Positions 24,710 through 33,063 of a stretch of 64,000 bases of DNA are shown here, one piece after another. The notes under the pieces were generated by a model, which worked only from the letters and a program-made list of their open reading frames with translations, was not told where the DNA came from and searched no databases. The stretch's first letter is position 1; each line of letters begins with the position of its first letter. The position numbers and the translations under genes are program-made. This DNA comes from an uncultured Rubrobacteraceae bacterium (GTDB taxonomy: Bacteria; Actinomycetota; Rubrobacteria; Rubrobacterales; Rubrobacteraceae), in contig CADCVF010000042.1 in assembly GCA_902806095.1 (NCBI GenBank), positions 1-64,000 of the forward strand. The letters are read 5' to 3'.

Positions 24710-24946
24710 TCAGGCTTCGGAGCGTTCGCGGGGCCTGGCGTGGGTTACGTCTTCGTCTCCCACCGGCCGCACGTCTTCCGCCATCACGGTAGCCACCGCG
24801 AGCGTTCGTCCGCTGAGGGCGAAGAACTCGACCTCGTAGCCCTTGCCGCCCTCGTAGACGTGGACTACCGTGCCAGAATCCCCGGCCACGAGGCCATCTT
24901 CCGGCAGGTCGCGAGTAAGCGCGATCCTCTCGAATTCGCCGATCAT
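24710..24946 (-). CDS. DUF4926-domain protein
   Basis: The 78-residue protein starts MIGEFERIALTRDLPEDGLV and has AGDSGTVVHVYEGGKGYEVE with VATVMAEDVRPV, the compact beta-barrel-like pattern of DUF4926. An ideal ribosome binding site (AAGGAGGTGAAC) precedes ATG 24946, which selects this start over an upstream in-frame one. It follows a DUF6883-type gene, a pairing often seen. The pair's role is not established; a toxin/immunity or antitoxin role has been suggested only by context. Confidence 0.8.
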   Translation of the reverse strand: MIGEFERIALTRDLPEDGLVAGDSGTVVHVYEGGKGYEVEFFALSGRTLAVATVMAEDVRPVGDEDVTHARPRERSEA

Positions 24947-24957
24947 GTTCACCTCCT

Positions 24958-25262
24958 TCACAGCGGGTAGGCCGTGAGGAACCCGGGCCGGTCTCCATGA
25001 TCCACACGCTCCGGGTCTCCGGGTCGCGCCCGTCCGGACTCTTCAGCGGCCCGTTCAACACGTATTTTACGCCGAACGGCGTCTGCCAGGTTTGGGCAAC
25101 TTCCAGCCTCTTTGCATGCCCCAACAGGGCATCCCTGAGCGACTCGGGCTCCCGGGCGGAGAACCCGATGGCCTGGAAAAAGCCTCCCTTCCCTTCGGCG
25201 CGCAGCAGGTAGCCGAGCTTCGGCTCCTCGACGAAAGCCTCCTCGGCGTTCAGTAGTCGCAT
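24958..25262 (-). pseudogene. DUF6883-domain protein with a late frameshift
   Basis: From ATG 25262 the frame reads MRLLNAEEAFVEEPKLGYLL, LRDALLGHAKRLEVAQTWQT and PFGVKYVLNGPLKSPDGRD, then VWIMETGPG, which fits DUF6883. The expected end FLTAYPL-stop is in another frame, reached by adding one base at the CCC/GGG run near 24982-24987. Without repair, the frame runs through the DUF4926 gene in the wrong phase. Repaired, it ends 11 bases before the DUF4926 start. Sequencing error and a real mutation are both possible. Confidence 0.65.
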
Positions 25263-25532
25263 CCCCGAAGGTTACCGCGTGCTCATCACTATTTCCCGCC
25301 TCCGAAGCGCTTCCGCGACTGCCGAGAGCAACCCCTGATTACCAGCCCAGCACCTCGAGCTAACAAGAGCAGTAGGATGGCAGACGGAGGGGCGCGGGAA
25401 TGAGGTGGACCTAAAGTTCCCTGGGGTCAAAGTTCTCTTGCCATGCTCAGCGAGTCAGGGTTGACCTTCTGCACCCCGCTGCTAGAGGAATCCTACCGAA
25501 CAGGGAAGGCTTCCTCGATGCGCCTTGGGCGG

Positions 25533-27254
25533 TTAGTGGATCTCCGGTTCAGGGACTGATGGTCCTTGAGCGAGGAAGTCGAAGTCGCAACCTTCGTTGG
25601 CCTGGGTTGCGTGCCTGGCGAATATCGCCCCATAGCCGCGACCGTAAGGTCCCGGAGGCGGTCTCCACCCGGTGCGGCGACGGGCCAGTTCTCTCTTATC
25701 TACCTCGAGTTGCAGGCGACGATTCGGAACGTCGAGCTCGATTTCGTCTCCGTCTCTTACGAGGGCTAGCGGACCTCCGACGTGTGACTCGGGGGCGACG
25801 TGGAGCACGCAGGTGCCGTAGGCGGTGCCGCTCATGCGGGCGTCGGAGATGCGCACCATGTCCCTTACGCCCCGTTCGAGCAACTTCTTGGGGATGGGTA
25901 GCAGTCCCCACTCAGGCATGCCGGGAGCCCCGATAGGACCAGCCCCCCTGAGAACGAGAACGGAGCCTGCGTCCACCTTCAGGTTCGGGTCGTCTATGCG
26001 ACTGGCGAGGTCATCGTAGCCGTCGAAGACCACAGCCGGTCCTTTATGCCTGAGCAACCCCGGATCTGCGGCGGAGTGTTTTATCACGCAGCCGTCGGGA
26101 GCCAGATTTCCGCGCAACACGGCGAGTCCGCCCTCTTCCTGCAGAGGCTCGTCGAGCGGTCTGATCACCTCGTCGTCGTATACGCTGGTGAGTGTCTCAC
26201 CCACGCTGCTACCACCAACGGTGGCGCGGTCGAGGTGCAACATCTCCCCGAGGCGGGAGAGCAGACCTCGCAGACCGCCAGCGTAATAGAAGTCCTCCAT
26301 CAAGTATTCGCCGCTCGGACGTATGTTGGCGAGGACGGGTACGCGGCGGGAGATCTCGTCGAAGCGGTCGAGGTTCAAGGGTACGCCGCTGCGGCGGGCC
26401 AGGGCGATGAGATGGATGACTGCGTTGGTAGAGCCACCAAGGGCCATCACGGCCGTCACTGCGTCCTCGTAGGAGCGGTCGTCCAGGATGTCCGATGGCT
26501 TGAGGTCATCCCAGACCATCTCGACGATCCTGCGTCCACTCATCGAGGCCATCCTGGGGTGGCCAGAGTCGGCGGCGGGTATCGAGGAGGCTCCCGGTAG
26601 GGTCATGCCGAGGACTTCGGCGACGGCGGTCATGGTCGAGGCCGTGCCCATCGTCATGCAGTGCCCCGGAGAGCGGGCGATGCTGTCTTCGATCTCTTCC
26701 CATTCGAGATCTCCGATGATGCCAGCCCGCTTCTCATCCCAGTACTTCCATACGTCGCTACCACTTCCCAGAGTCTTGCCCCGCCAGTTGCCGCGTAGCA
26801 TAGGTCCTGCGGGGACAAAAAGGGCCGGCAGGTCCATGGTGATAGCACCCATGAGCAACGCCGGTGTGGTCTTGTCACAGCCGCCCATCAACACCGCGCC
26901 GTCTACGGGGTACGAGCGCAAGAGCTCCTCGGTCTCCATAGCGAGGAAGTTCCTGTACAACATCGTCGAGGGTTTCTGGAACGGCTCGGAGAGCGACATA
27001 GCCGGCATCTCGACCGGAAACCCACCGGCCTGCCAGACACCCCGTTTGACCTCCTCGGCCCTCTCCCTGAAGTGGGCGTGGCAGGGGTTTATGTCGCTCC
27101 AGGTGTTGATGATCCCGACGACCGGCTTCCCGCTATAATCCTCCGCGGCGTAGCCCATCTGCTTGGTCCGCGAGCGGTGCCCGAACGAGCGCAAGTCGCG
27201 CACCCCGTACCACCGGTGGCTGCGCAGCTCTTCTGCCCTCCTCTTCCGGTTCAT
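25533..27254 (-). CDS. IlvD/Edd family dehydratase (sugar-acid or dihydroxy-acid dehydratase)
   Basis: The 573-residue Fe-S dehydratase has its cluster cysteines at C58 (NPCHAHF), C126 (GGCDKTTPALLMG) and C199 (PGHCMTMGTASTM). The opening RSHRWYGVRDLRSFGHRSRT resembles L-arabonate/xylonate-type dehydratases more than housekeeping IlvD. The reaction would be dehydration of an aldonic acid to the 2-keto-3-deoxy acid. ATG 27254 is preceded by GGGAAGGGAGAG and is preferred over an upstream start. It is monocistronic, with repeats upstream. An amino-acid biosynthesis role (valine/isoleucine) is the alternative. Confidence 0.88.
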   Translation of the reverse strand: MNRKRRAEELRSHRWYGVRDLRSFGHRSRTKQMGYAAEDYSGKPVVGIINTWSDINPCHAHFRERAEEVKRGVWQAGGFPVEMPAMSLSEPFQKPSTMLYRNFLAMETEELLRSYPVDGAVLMGGCDKTTPALLMGAITMDLPALFVPAGPMLRGNWRGKTLGSGSDVWKYWDEKRAGIIGDLEWEEIEDSIARSPGHCMTMGTASTMTAVAEVLGMTLPGASSIPAADSGHPRMASMSGRRIVEMVWDDLKPSDILDDRSYEDAVTAVMALGGSTNAVIHLIALARRSGVPLNLDRFDEISRRVPVLANIRPSGEYLMEDFYYAGGLRGLLSRLGEMLHLDRATVGGSSVGETLTSVYDDEVIRPLDEPLQEEGGLAVLRGNLAPDGCVIKHSAADPGLLRHKGPAVVFDGYDDLASRIDDPNLKVDAGSVLVLRGAGPIGAPGMPEWGLLPIPKKLLERGVRDMVRISDARMSGTAYGTCVLHVAPESHVGGPLALVRDGDEIELDVPNRRLQLEVDKRELARRRTGWRPPPGPYGRGYGAIFARHATQANEGCDFDFLAQGPSVPEPEIH

Positions 27255-27415
27255 GCTCTCCCTTCCCCCAATCGTCCATGCGCGCAGCAAGGAGCGACAC
27301 GATTCACCGACACCCTTCTCATTCTACCCGCAGCATCATCCACCAGATTCAGGTAAGTATGTAGCCAGTAGCCTAAAGCCAAGCTCGCATCGACACCGCC
27401 CTACCCCGAGTCGCA

Positions 27416-27505
27416 CATTCGGATACAAGAGATAGGCGGTATCCGAAAAAGCTGAATTGCTGACAAGCGAAGGCGAAGCCTGAGCGTGCTGACTAGCTGA
27501 CAACT
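27416..27505. repeat. Composite intergenic repeat, second copy
   Basis: The 26-base block at 27416-27441 is identical to 8939-8964. It is followed by AAAGCTGAATTGCTGACAAG and, after a short spacer, GTGCTGACTAGCTGACAACT. The 348-base gap 27255-27602 otherwise contains only the dehydratase upstream region and the protease operon leader. Confidence 0.75.
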
Positions 27506-27602
27506 AGCCGTTTTTCCTGGTGGAAACTAGCCGGACGGGTGATGCCCGGCTTCTGGCCCGGGGATAGAGTATGCGTGTAAACCAAAGGATCAGGAGAGAG
27601 CT

Positions 27603-28505
27603 ATGGAGCAGATGGATACACTTTCCGCCCTGTCGGCCGGCATGGCGGATGCGGTAGAGAAAGCGGCGGCGTCGGTCGTGCGGGTAAACGGCCGGAGGCG
27701 TCGTTCTGGGAGCGGCGTGGTCTTTGCGCACAACAAGGTGCTGACGGCGAGCCACGTGCTCGAACGCGAGGAGGACCTCTCGGTAGAGACCGCCGACGGT
27801 AAGACTCTATCCGCGCGGTTCGCTGGGAGGGATCACTCCACAGACCTCGCGGTGCTGACCGTGGAGGGCCTCGACATCGAACCGGCAACGCCCGTAGAAG
27901 GGGAAGCCAGGGTCGGCCAGATCTCGCTGGCCGTGGGCAGCCACTCGCGCGGCGAGGGGCCGAGGGCCACGCTTGGGGTGGTTAGTGCCGTCGGAGGCCC
28001 GGTCCGCACCCGGCGGGGACCGAGGCTTGAACGTTTCATCCAGACCGACGCGACGCCTTATCCTGGATTTTCTGGAGGCCCGCTCATCGACGTGCGGGGG
28101 AACGTACTCGGCATCCTGGTCTCGGGCTGGGGACGCGGCGCGGCATTCGCCATCCCGGCCGACGTAGCCTGGCGTACCGCGGGTGCGCTCTCGGAGCGGG
28201 GCTCCGTCAAAAGCGGATACCTCGGCATCCTGAGCCAGCCGGTGCGCCTCCCCGACGGACAGCGGCTCGGCCTTACGCAGAGGGGCGGGCTGCTTGTCGT
28301 TGGCGTCGAGGAAGGCAGCCCCGCGGACCGCGGCGGCCTCATAGTGGGCGACATCATTGCGACGCTGGACGGCCAGCCCGTCGAGGACACCGACGACCTG
28401 CTCGTGCTGCTTGCGGGCGATAGGGTCGGTCGTCCCGTATCCGTCAAGCTCGTGCGTGGCGGCGAGCTCACGGACGTCGAGATAACCGTGGGCGAGCGTG
28501 GTTAG
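27603..28505 (+). CDS. Cytoplasmic HtrA-like serine protease with PDZ domain (first copy)
   Basis: The 300-residue protein has a trypsin-like S1C domain with catalytic H51 (TASHVL), D81 (STDLAVL) and S157 (PGFSGGPL). A PDZ domain spans about 205-298 (GGLLVVGVEEGSPADRGG, then GDIIATLDGQPV). There is no signal peptide or membrane anchor, unusual because most HtrA/Deg proteins are exported. AGGAGAGAGCT precedes the ATG. It is the first of three tightly linked genes: a second HtrA-like protease begins 11 bases later and a LuxR-type regulator follows. It probably cleaves or senses misfolded or specific cytoplasmic proteins. Confidence 0.88.
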   Translation: MEQMDTLSALSAGMADAVEKAAASVVRVNGRRRRSGSGVVFAHNKVLTASHVLEREEDLSVETADGKTLSARFAGRDHSTDLAVLTVEGLDIEPATPVEGEARVGQISLAVGSHSRGEGPRATLGVVSAVGGPVRTRRGPRLERFIQTDATPYPGFSGGPLIDVRGNVLGILVSGWGRGAAFAIPADVAWRTAGALSERGSVKSGYLGILSQPVRLPDGQRLGLTQRGGLLVVGVEEGSPADRGGLIVGDIIATLDGQPVEDTDDLLVLLAGDRVGRPVSVKLVRGGELTDVEITVGERG

Positions 28506-28516
28506 GAGTTCGTGAG

Positions 28517-29404
28517 ATGTCCGAAGTATCAGGAGACTCTTCTGCCGTCCTGGCCGGCGCGCGGATGATAGAGGATGCGCAGCGGAGCGTCGTACAGGTC
28601 CGCAGCAGCGGCCGGGGTATAGGGGCGGGTGTGATCTGGCCCGGCGAAGGCCTCGTCATGACGAACCATCATGTGATCTCAGGACGACGCAGGAGAAATA
28701 ACATCAGGGTGGCCCTCCACGACGGCCGGGCGCTCGACGCTGACGTAGTAAAGAGCGATAGGAGCCTGGACCTCGCGCTCCTCAGGATGGAGGGCGACCG
28801 TGGGGATCTTCCTGCGGCTCCGGTCGGGGACTCGGATACCTTGCGAGTTGGCGAACTAGTCTACGCTATCGGGCATCCCTGGGGCAGTGTCGGGGCCGTG
28901 AGCGCCGGCATCGTTGGCGGTGTCGGCGAGCTTCGTGGGCCAGGCCGGGGTTCCTCAGCGCGCTACGTGAGATCTGACGTCGCCCTCGCACCTGGGAACT
29001 CGGGCGGACCACTCCTGAACGCCAGGGGCGAGGTCGTCGCCATCAACGCGATGATATTCGGCCAGATGGCGCTCTCTATCCCAAGCAAAGCGGCAGAAGC
29101 CTGGGTCGCAGGAGGACGCCGCCCGAGGCTAGGTATCGGGGTCTTGCCCGTCGAGGTACCGGTATCTCTGAGCCGGGAAGCCGGACTAGTTATCGTCGGC
29201 GTCGAGACCGGTGGCGCCGCCGACAGGGCCGGCCTGCTTGTCGGCGACGTCTTGCTCGCCGTCTCCGGGGCACCGCTCGGGAAGCCGGGGACCCTGTTGG
29301 AGGCCGTAGCGCGGGCCGATGATGCCGTCTCCTTGCGCGTGATGCGCGGCGGTAAAATCATGGTCATGGAAGTGCGCCTGAAAGAGTCGGGACGCGCCGC
29401 ATGA
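28517..29404 (+). CDS. Cytoplasmic HtrA-like serine protease with PDZ domain (second copy)
   Basis: The 295-residue paralogue of the preceding gene has H52 (TNHHVIS), D85 (SLDLALL) and S162 (PGNSGGPLL), so all catalytic residues are present. A C-terminal PDZ domain reads GLVIVGVETGGAADRAGLLV, GDVLLAVSGAPL. It also lacks a signal peptide. The two copies differ in active-site loops (GFSGG versus GNSGG) and probably in PDZ ligand preference. The stop overlaps the ATG of the regulator gene (ATGA), meaning translational coupling. Hetero-oligomer formation by the two proteases is an inference. Confidence 0.88.
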   Translation: MSEVSGDSSAVLAGARMIEDAQRSVVQVRSSGRGIGAGVIWPGEGLVMTNHHVISGRRRRNNIRVALHDGRALDADVVKSDRSLDLALLRMEGDRGDLPAAPVGDSDTLRVGELVYAIGHPWGSVGAVSAGIVGGVGELRGPGRGSSARYVRSDVALAPGNSGGPLLNARGEVVAINAMIFGQMALSIPSKAAEAWVAGGRRPRLGIGVLPVEVPVSLSREAGLVIVGVETGGAADRAGLLVGDVLLAVSGAPLGKPGTLLEAVARADDAVSLRVMRGGKIMVMEVRLKESGRAA

Positions 29405-30027
29405 CGCCTACGCGGGTGTTCGTCGTGGCCCCGACCCCCACCATGCGGGCGGGGCTGCGTTCGATGCTCGCGGCCGTCGAGACCGCCGACTTGCTGGTCG
29501 TCGGTGAAGCCGGTCTATCCGCCGGACCCGTCCCCCCGCTCTCCGGAGCCGATGTGGTACTCGTCGCAGACGAGGGGTTGCTCGAAGAGACCGCGCTTTC
29601 CGTCTCCGAAGACGGTACCCAGTCGCTTCTCTTACTCTCGGAAGACGAAGCTGAAGCGTCGAGGTTGCGCACCTTGTCTCTCAGAGGTTGGGGTGTCGTG
29701 CCGCCTGACGCCCCGTCGGAGGAGCTGGGGGCCGCCGTCGCCGCGGTTGCCCATGGCCTCACCGTCCTCCCCAAAACCCTGGCCGAGCGTTTGCTCGACG
29801 AGCCTGCGACGGCCGTCGAGGATCTCTCGGATCCGTTGACCGCGCGCGAGAGCGAGGTGCTCGATCTACTCGGGCATGGACTCTCCAACAAGATGATCGC
29901 GCGCGAGCTCCACATCAGCGAACACACGGTCAAGTTCCATATCTCCTCCCTCTACTCCAAGCTCGGGGTAAGCAACCGCGCCGAGGCTGTCAGCCAGGGC
30001 GCCCGACACGGTCTCATCTCTCTTTGA
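29401..30027 (+). CDS. LuxR/NarL-type regulator with degenerate receiver domain
   Basis: The 208-residue protein has a good LuxR HTH at about 143-205 (LTARESEVLDLLGHGLSNKM, then HTVKFHISSLYSKLGV). The N-terminal ~120 residues align with a response-regulator receiver but lack its key residues. The DD pair is replaced by APTPT, and the phospho-acceptor position (DVVLVADEG, around residue 56) is alanine. The conserved lysine region reads VVPPD. It is therefore unlikely to be controlled by normal phosphorylation. It is translationally coupled to two HtrA-like proteases, so control by proteolysis or protein binding is a reasonable inference. Confidence 0.85.
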   Translation: MTPTRVFVVAPTPTMRAGLRSMLAAVETADLLVVGEAGLSAGPVPPLSGADVVLVADEGLLEETALSVSEDGTQSLLLLSEDEAEASRLRTLSLRGWGVVPPDAPSEELGAAVAAVAHGLTVLPKTLAERLLDEPATAVEDLSDPLTARESEVLDLLGHGLSNKMIARELHISEHTVKFHISSLYSKLGVSNRAEAVSQGARHGLISL

Positions 30028-30030
30028 GAG

Positions 30031-30164
30031 AGCAATTCAGCAAGTCAGCACGCTCCGGCTTTTAGCCTTCGCTTGTCAGCACGTCAGCCAGCACCCGAAA
30101 GCTGAAATGCTGACAAGTCGCCTGGCGACGTGCTGAAATGAGGAAGGGTCGACCCTTCCTCATT
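30031..30164. repeat. Repeat cluster with 28-bp perfect palindrome
   Basis: Two facing copies of the GCTGAAATGCTGAC-type unit (30031-30140) follow the protease operon. They are joined to a perfect palindrome at 30137-30164 centred on GGGTCGACCC. The palindrome could act as a bidirectional terminator or protein site. A similar pairing of repeat and palindrome is at 37015-37182. Confidence 0.75.
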
Positions 30165-30226
30165 CCGCTGTAGAATGGAGTCGACCATGCGGGGTGACGG
30201 AAGGCAGGGCCAACTCGGGTTCCCCT

Positions 30227-30955
30227 ATGAAGACGGCGATTCTACCTATCCTTGCACTGCTTTGCCTCCTCGTTGGGTGCGAGGAAGATAGGAATACAGG
30301 GGAGTCGCGTTCTGTTGGCGGGGATAGGCAGCGTGAACCTGTAGTTCGTCAGGAGCCTACGCGGGTGATCGTCACCAGTGACGACGCCTCGCTCCCCGAC
30401 GGTTGCCACCCACGGCAGGTTGCCGGGCTCGTGATCTCCTTCGTCGATGCTTTCAACAGTGGGGATCAGGCGACGTTGTCCCGCATCTTCTTCGTGTCCG
30501 AGGGCCCTAGTCCCCCTGATTTTGCGGAGAGGGGCTACGAGCCGTGGTCCTGGTACACCGTGGGCAAGGTGGAGGTAGGGGGCAAGATAGAGAGCAGCTT
30601 CGTTACCTACGATCAAGGCGAGCTGCTCCGCTACTTCGCCAAGCGACACAGAAAGGGAGAGCAACTGAGGCTGCTCAAGATCAGCCTGACGCAGACGGGT
30701 CTGCTCGGTAAAGTCGACAACGTTGGCTTTGTCTACGTCCTGAACCGGACCGCCAGGGACCTGGAACCCGGCCTCGGTGGACCGGCTCGGATAGCCTCGG
30801 GCCAAGGGGCTATCAACTGCAGGAACCGCCGCATCTTCGCCTGGCGCATGGATATGAAGGCCGAAGAGCGCCGTACGTCCCGCGAAGCGGCCGACTGGCT
30901 CTGTACCGACCCGCCTAATTGGAAGCCGGGCAAGGCTGTCGTCGCGTGTACTTAA
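30227..30955 (+). CDS. Putative lipoprotein
   Basis: From ATG 30227 the protein starts with a lipoprotein signal, MKTAILPILALLCLLVGC, whose lipobox cysteine is residue 18. About 225 residues follow the signal. They include SFVDAFNSGDQATLSRIFFV, which resembles NTF2-like or lumazine-binding folds in secreted proteins. Two later cysteines (INCRN and WLCTD) plus a near-terminal cysteine might form disulfides. It would be anchored on the outer face of the membrane. No family is recognised and no operon partner is evident. Confidence 0.7.
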   Translation: MKTAILPILALLCLLVGCEEDRNTGESRSVGGDRQREPVVRQEPTRVIVTSDDASLPDGCHPRQVAGLVISFVDAFNSGDQATLSRIFFVSEGPSPPDFAERGYEPWSWYTVGKVEVGGKIESSFVTYDQGELLRYFAKRHRKGEQLRLLKISLTQTGLLGKVDNVGFVYVLNRTARDLEPGLGGPARIASGQGAINCRNRRIFAWRMDMKAEERRTSREAADWLCTDPPNWKPGKAVVACT

Positions 30956-31074
30956 GGCTTCAGGCAACAGGTGTCAGGTGGAGCCAATGTCGAGATGTTG
31001 TCAGGAGGAGTTTCGGATGGTGGGTGGAGCTCCTTTGTTGCGCAGGAGTCCGCCCGCCCTCTGAAACCTGAAGC

Positions 31075-32220
31075 CTACAAGATCAAGTGCAGGTCCCCGA
31101 ACTCGTGCCAGAGATATTCTTCCTTCAGGGCCTCGGAGTAGGCGACCTCGAGATGCTCCGTGCCCGAGGTGGCGAGGTGGCGCACCGATCCGCGTCCTGC
31201 GAGTGCCTGAAGCATCGACAGATGGGTCGAGCGCGGTTCGTGAAGTCCTGTCAGCATCGCGTCGACAGACCTTACGCCGCGCTCCGGGGTTATAAAGAGG
31301 TCCGTCCAGCCCTTGCCGGGATGGGTCGAGCCGTCCCTATCCGTGACCGTCTCGAGTGCGCGCACGACCGTTGTCCCGACGGCGACCACACTGCGTCCCG
31401 CAGTGTGTGCCGTGTTGACCGCCTCCGCTGTCTCAGGTGGGACACGGTAGAACTCCTCATATGGTGGCTCGTCGTCTTCGAGGCTGGCGACGCCCGTGTG
31501 CAGTATGAGCGGCACGACCCTGACCCCTTTAGCGACGAGGCGGGTGATCAGATCCGGTGTGAACGCCCTGCCTGCCGAAGGCATCTCGGCGCTTCCTACC
31601 TCAGTGGCGTAGACCGTCTGGTAGTAGCTCGCCGGCCAGCTCTCCCTGACGTAGCGGTACCTGATGGGTGACCCGTACCTGTCCAGATAATCATTAAAGC
31701 TAATAGACAGGTTTAGAGTCGAGATCCAGAGTCGGTTGGACCCCTCGCCCCTTTGCCGCTTCTCAGATAGATAAGGGGTTTGCAGGACTATGCTGGCGCC
31801 ATCCGGAAGTGCCAGGACCTGTCCTGGTTTACCGTCGAGCACAGGTTCATCGCCGGAAGATGTTCTCAATTCGACGACCCACAGGTCCGCAGGCAGGTGG
31901 GTCGAGAGGTGCACGGTAAGGGGCGTACCGTCTCTGCGCTCGGCGGGGAGCGCGGCGTTCATGGTGCCGCTTGTGTTGACGACGAGGGTATCGCCGGCTC
32001 TGAGAAACGCGGGGAGGTCGCCGAACCTGGAGTGGACGACGCTGTCGTCGTCAAGGTATGAGACCATCAGGCGTACTTCGTCGCGGCGCAGTCCTCGCGC
32101 CTCGGGCGGTTCGCCGGCCTCTAGCTCCTCGGGCAACTCGAAGTGCAACGGGGATGTCGCCTCGGGATAGTCGGGGAAGGTGTCTAGAGGTTCCAATGCT
32201 GCTGTAGTCGCGTCGAACAA
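31075..32220 (-). CDS. queA: S-adenosylmethionine:tRNA ribosyltransferase-isomerase (QueA) family
   Basis: QueA transfers and isomerises the ribosyl part of SAM onto preQ1-modified tRNA to make epoxyqueuosine. The 381-residue protein shows FRAGDTLVVNTSGTMNAALP, SAEMPSAGRAFTPDLITRL, VVPLILHTGVAS and FITPERGVRSVDAMLTGLHE, matching the family. It starts at TTG 32220 with GAGAGG nearby. Several positions differ from canonical QueA (for example ASLEDDEPPYEEFY), so it may be a divergent actinobacterial subgroup. An SDR gene lies just upstream on the same strand, 15 bases away. Confidence 0.85.
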   Translation of the reverse strand: MFDATTAALEPLDTFPDYPEATSPLHFELPEELEAGEPPEARGLRRDEVRLMVSYLDDDSVVHSRFGDLPAFLRAGDTLVVNTSGTMNAALPAERRDGTPLTVHLSTHLPADLWVVELRTSSGDEPVLDGKPGQVLALPDGASIVLQTPYLSEKRQRGEGSNRLWISTLNLSISFNDYLDRYGSPIRYRYVRESWPASYYQTVYATEVGSAEMPSAGRAFTPDLITRLVAKGVRVVPLILHTGVASLEDDEPPYEEFYRVPPETAEAVNTAHTAGRSVVAVGTTVVRALETVTDRDGSTHPGKGWTDLFITPERGVRSVDAMLTGLHEPRSTHLSMLQALAGRGSVRHLATSGTEHLEVAYSEALKEEYLWHEFGDLHLIL

Positions 32221-32235
32221 TCTGGGCCTCTCGTT

Positions 32236-32964
32236 CTAGGAGTCCGCGGCGGTCGTGCCCACGCTCGTGGACAGCTCGCGTGCTTCGTAGCGTCCGCTCG
32301 GCAGGTCGCCAGTCAAGAGCTCGATGAAGCCAGGCACGCTCTCTTCGGGGAGCGGGCGGTCGCTGATATCCTCGTCTGGGAAGGCTTCCTGCTGCATCCT
32401 GGTACGCATGTCGCCGGGGTCGACGCGGTAGACGCGCAGCTCCGGGTTCTCGGCTGCGAGGATGTTGGAGAGCTGTTCCAGTGCGGCCTTGCTCGACCCG
32501 TATCCGCCCCAGCCTTCGTACGGCTCGACGGCGGCGTCGCTCGTGACGTTGATAATGCGCGCCTGTGGTTTCAGTTCCTTACTGAGTGCCTGGATGAGCG
32601 CGAGCGGTGAGATCACATTCTGGCGGTAGACCTCTTCGAGTACGTCGAGCGGGTAGTCGAGCAGCTCAGGCTGGGGGCTAGGGCCGAGGATGCTCGCGTT
32701 GTTGACGAGCGCGTCCACACCGCCGGCCTCGTTCGCCGCCTCAGAGATCGCAGCCCGATGCACTTCGTCGGCCACGTCGCCACGGATGGCGGTGACGTGC
32801 GTATGCCTGGATAGCTCAGCGCGTGCGTTCTCCAGGGCTTCCTCGCCACGGGCGTCGATGATCAGGGCCCAGCCATCCTCGGCCAGGGTGCAGGCGAGCG
32901 CCAGGCCGAGGCCGCGCGACGCGCCCGTAATGATCGCTGTGCGATCCAAAGATTCTCCGGTCAT
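32236..32964 (-). CDS. Short-chain dehydrogenase/reductase
   Basis: A 242-residue classical SDR with GASRGLG at 14-20, NNAS at 88-91 (in place of NNAG), S142, Y155 and K159 (YGSSKAALEQL). AGGAGG lies eight bases before the ATG. The C-terminal tail (LPEESVPGFIELLTGDLPSG) resembles a group of actinobacterial SDRs encoded next to QueA-like genes. The two genes are 15 bases apart and likely co-transcribed. The substrate is unknown. Confidence 0.88.
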   Translation of the reverse strand: MTGESLDRTAIITGASRGLGLALACTLAEDGWALIIDARGEEALENARAELSRHTHVTAIRGDVADEVHRAAISEAANEAGGVDALVNNASILGPSPQPELLDYPLDVLEEVYRQNVISPLALIQALSKELKPQARIINVTSDAAVEPYEGWGGYGSSKAALEQLSNILAAENPELRVYRVDPGDMRTRMQQEAFPDEDISDRPLPEESVPGFIELLTGDLPSGRYEARELSTSVGTTAADS

Positions 32965-33063
32965 TGCGTATGCCTCCTGGTCTTGTTTGAATACAATGTA
33001 TCGCCGTGACCGGCGCCAAGAAACGTCAGGAGGGACGGTTTTCGGCCTGTACTTTGGTACAGG

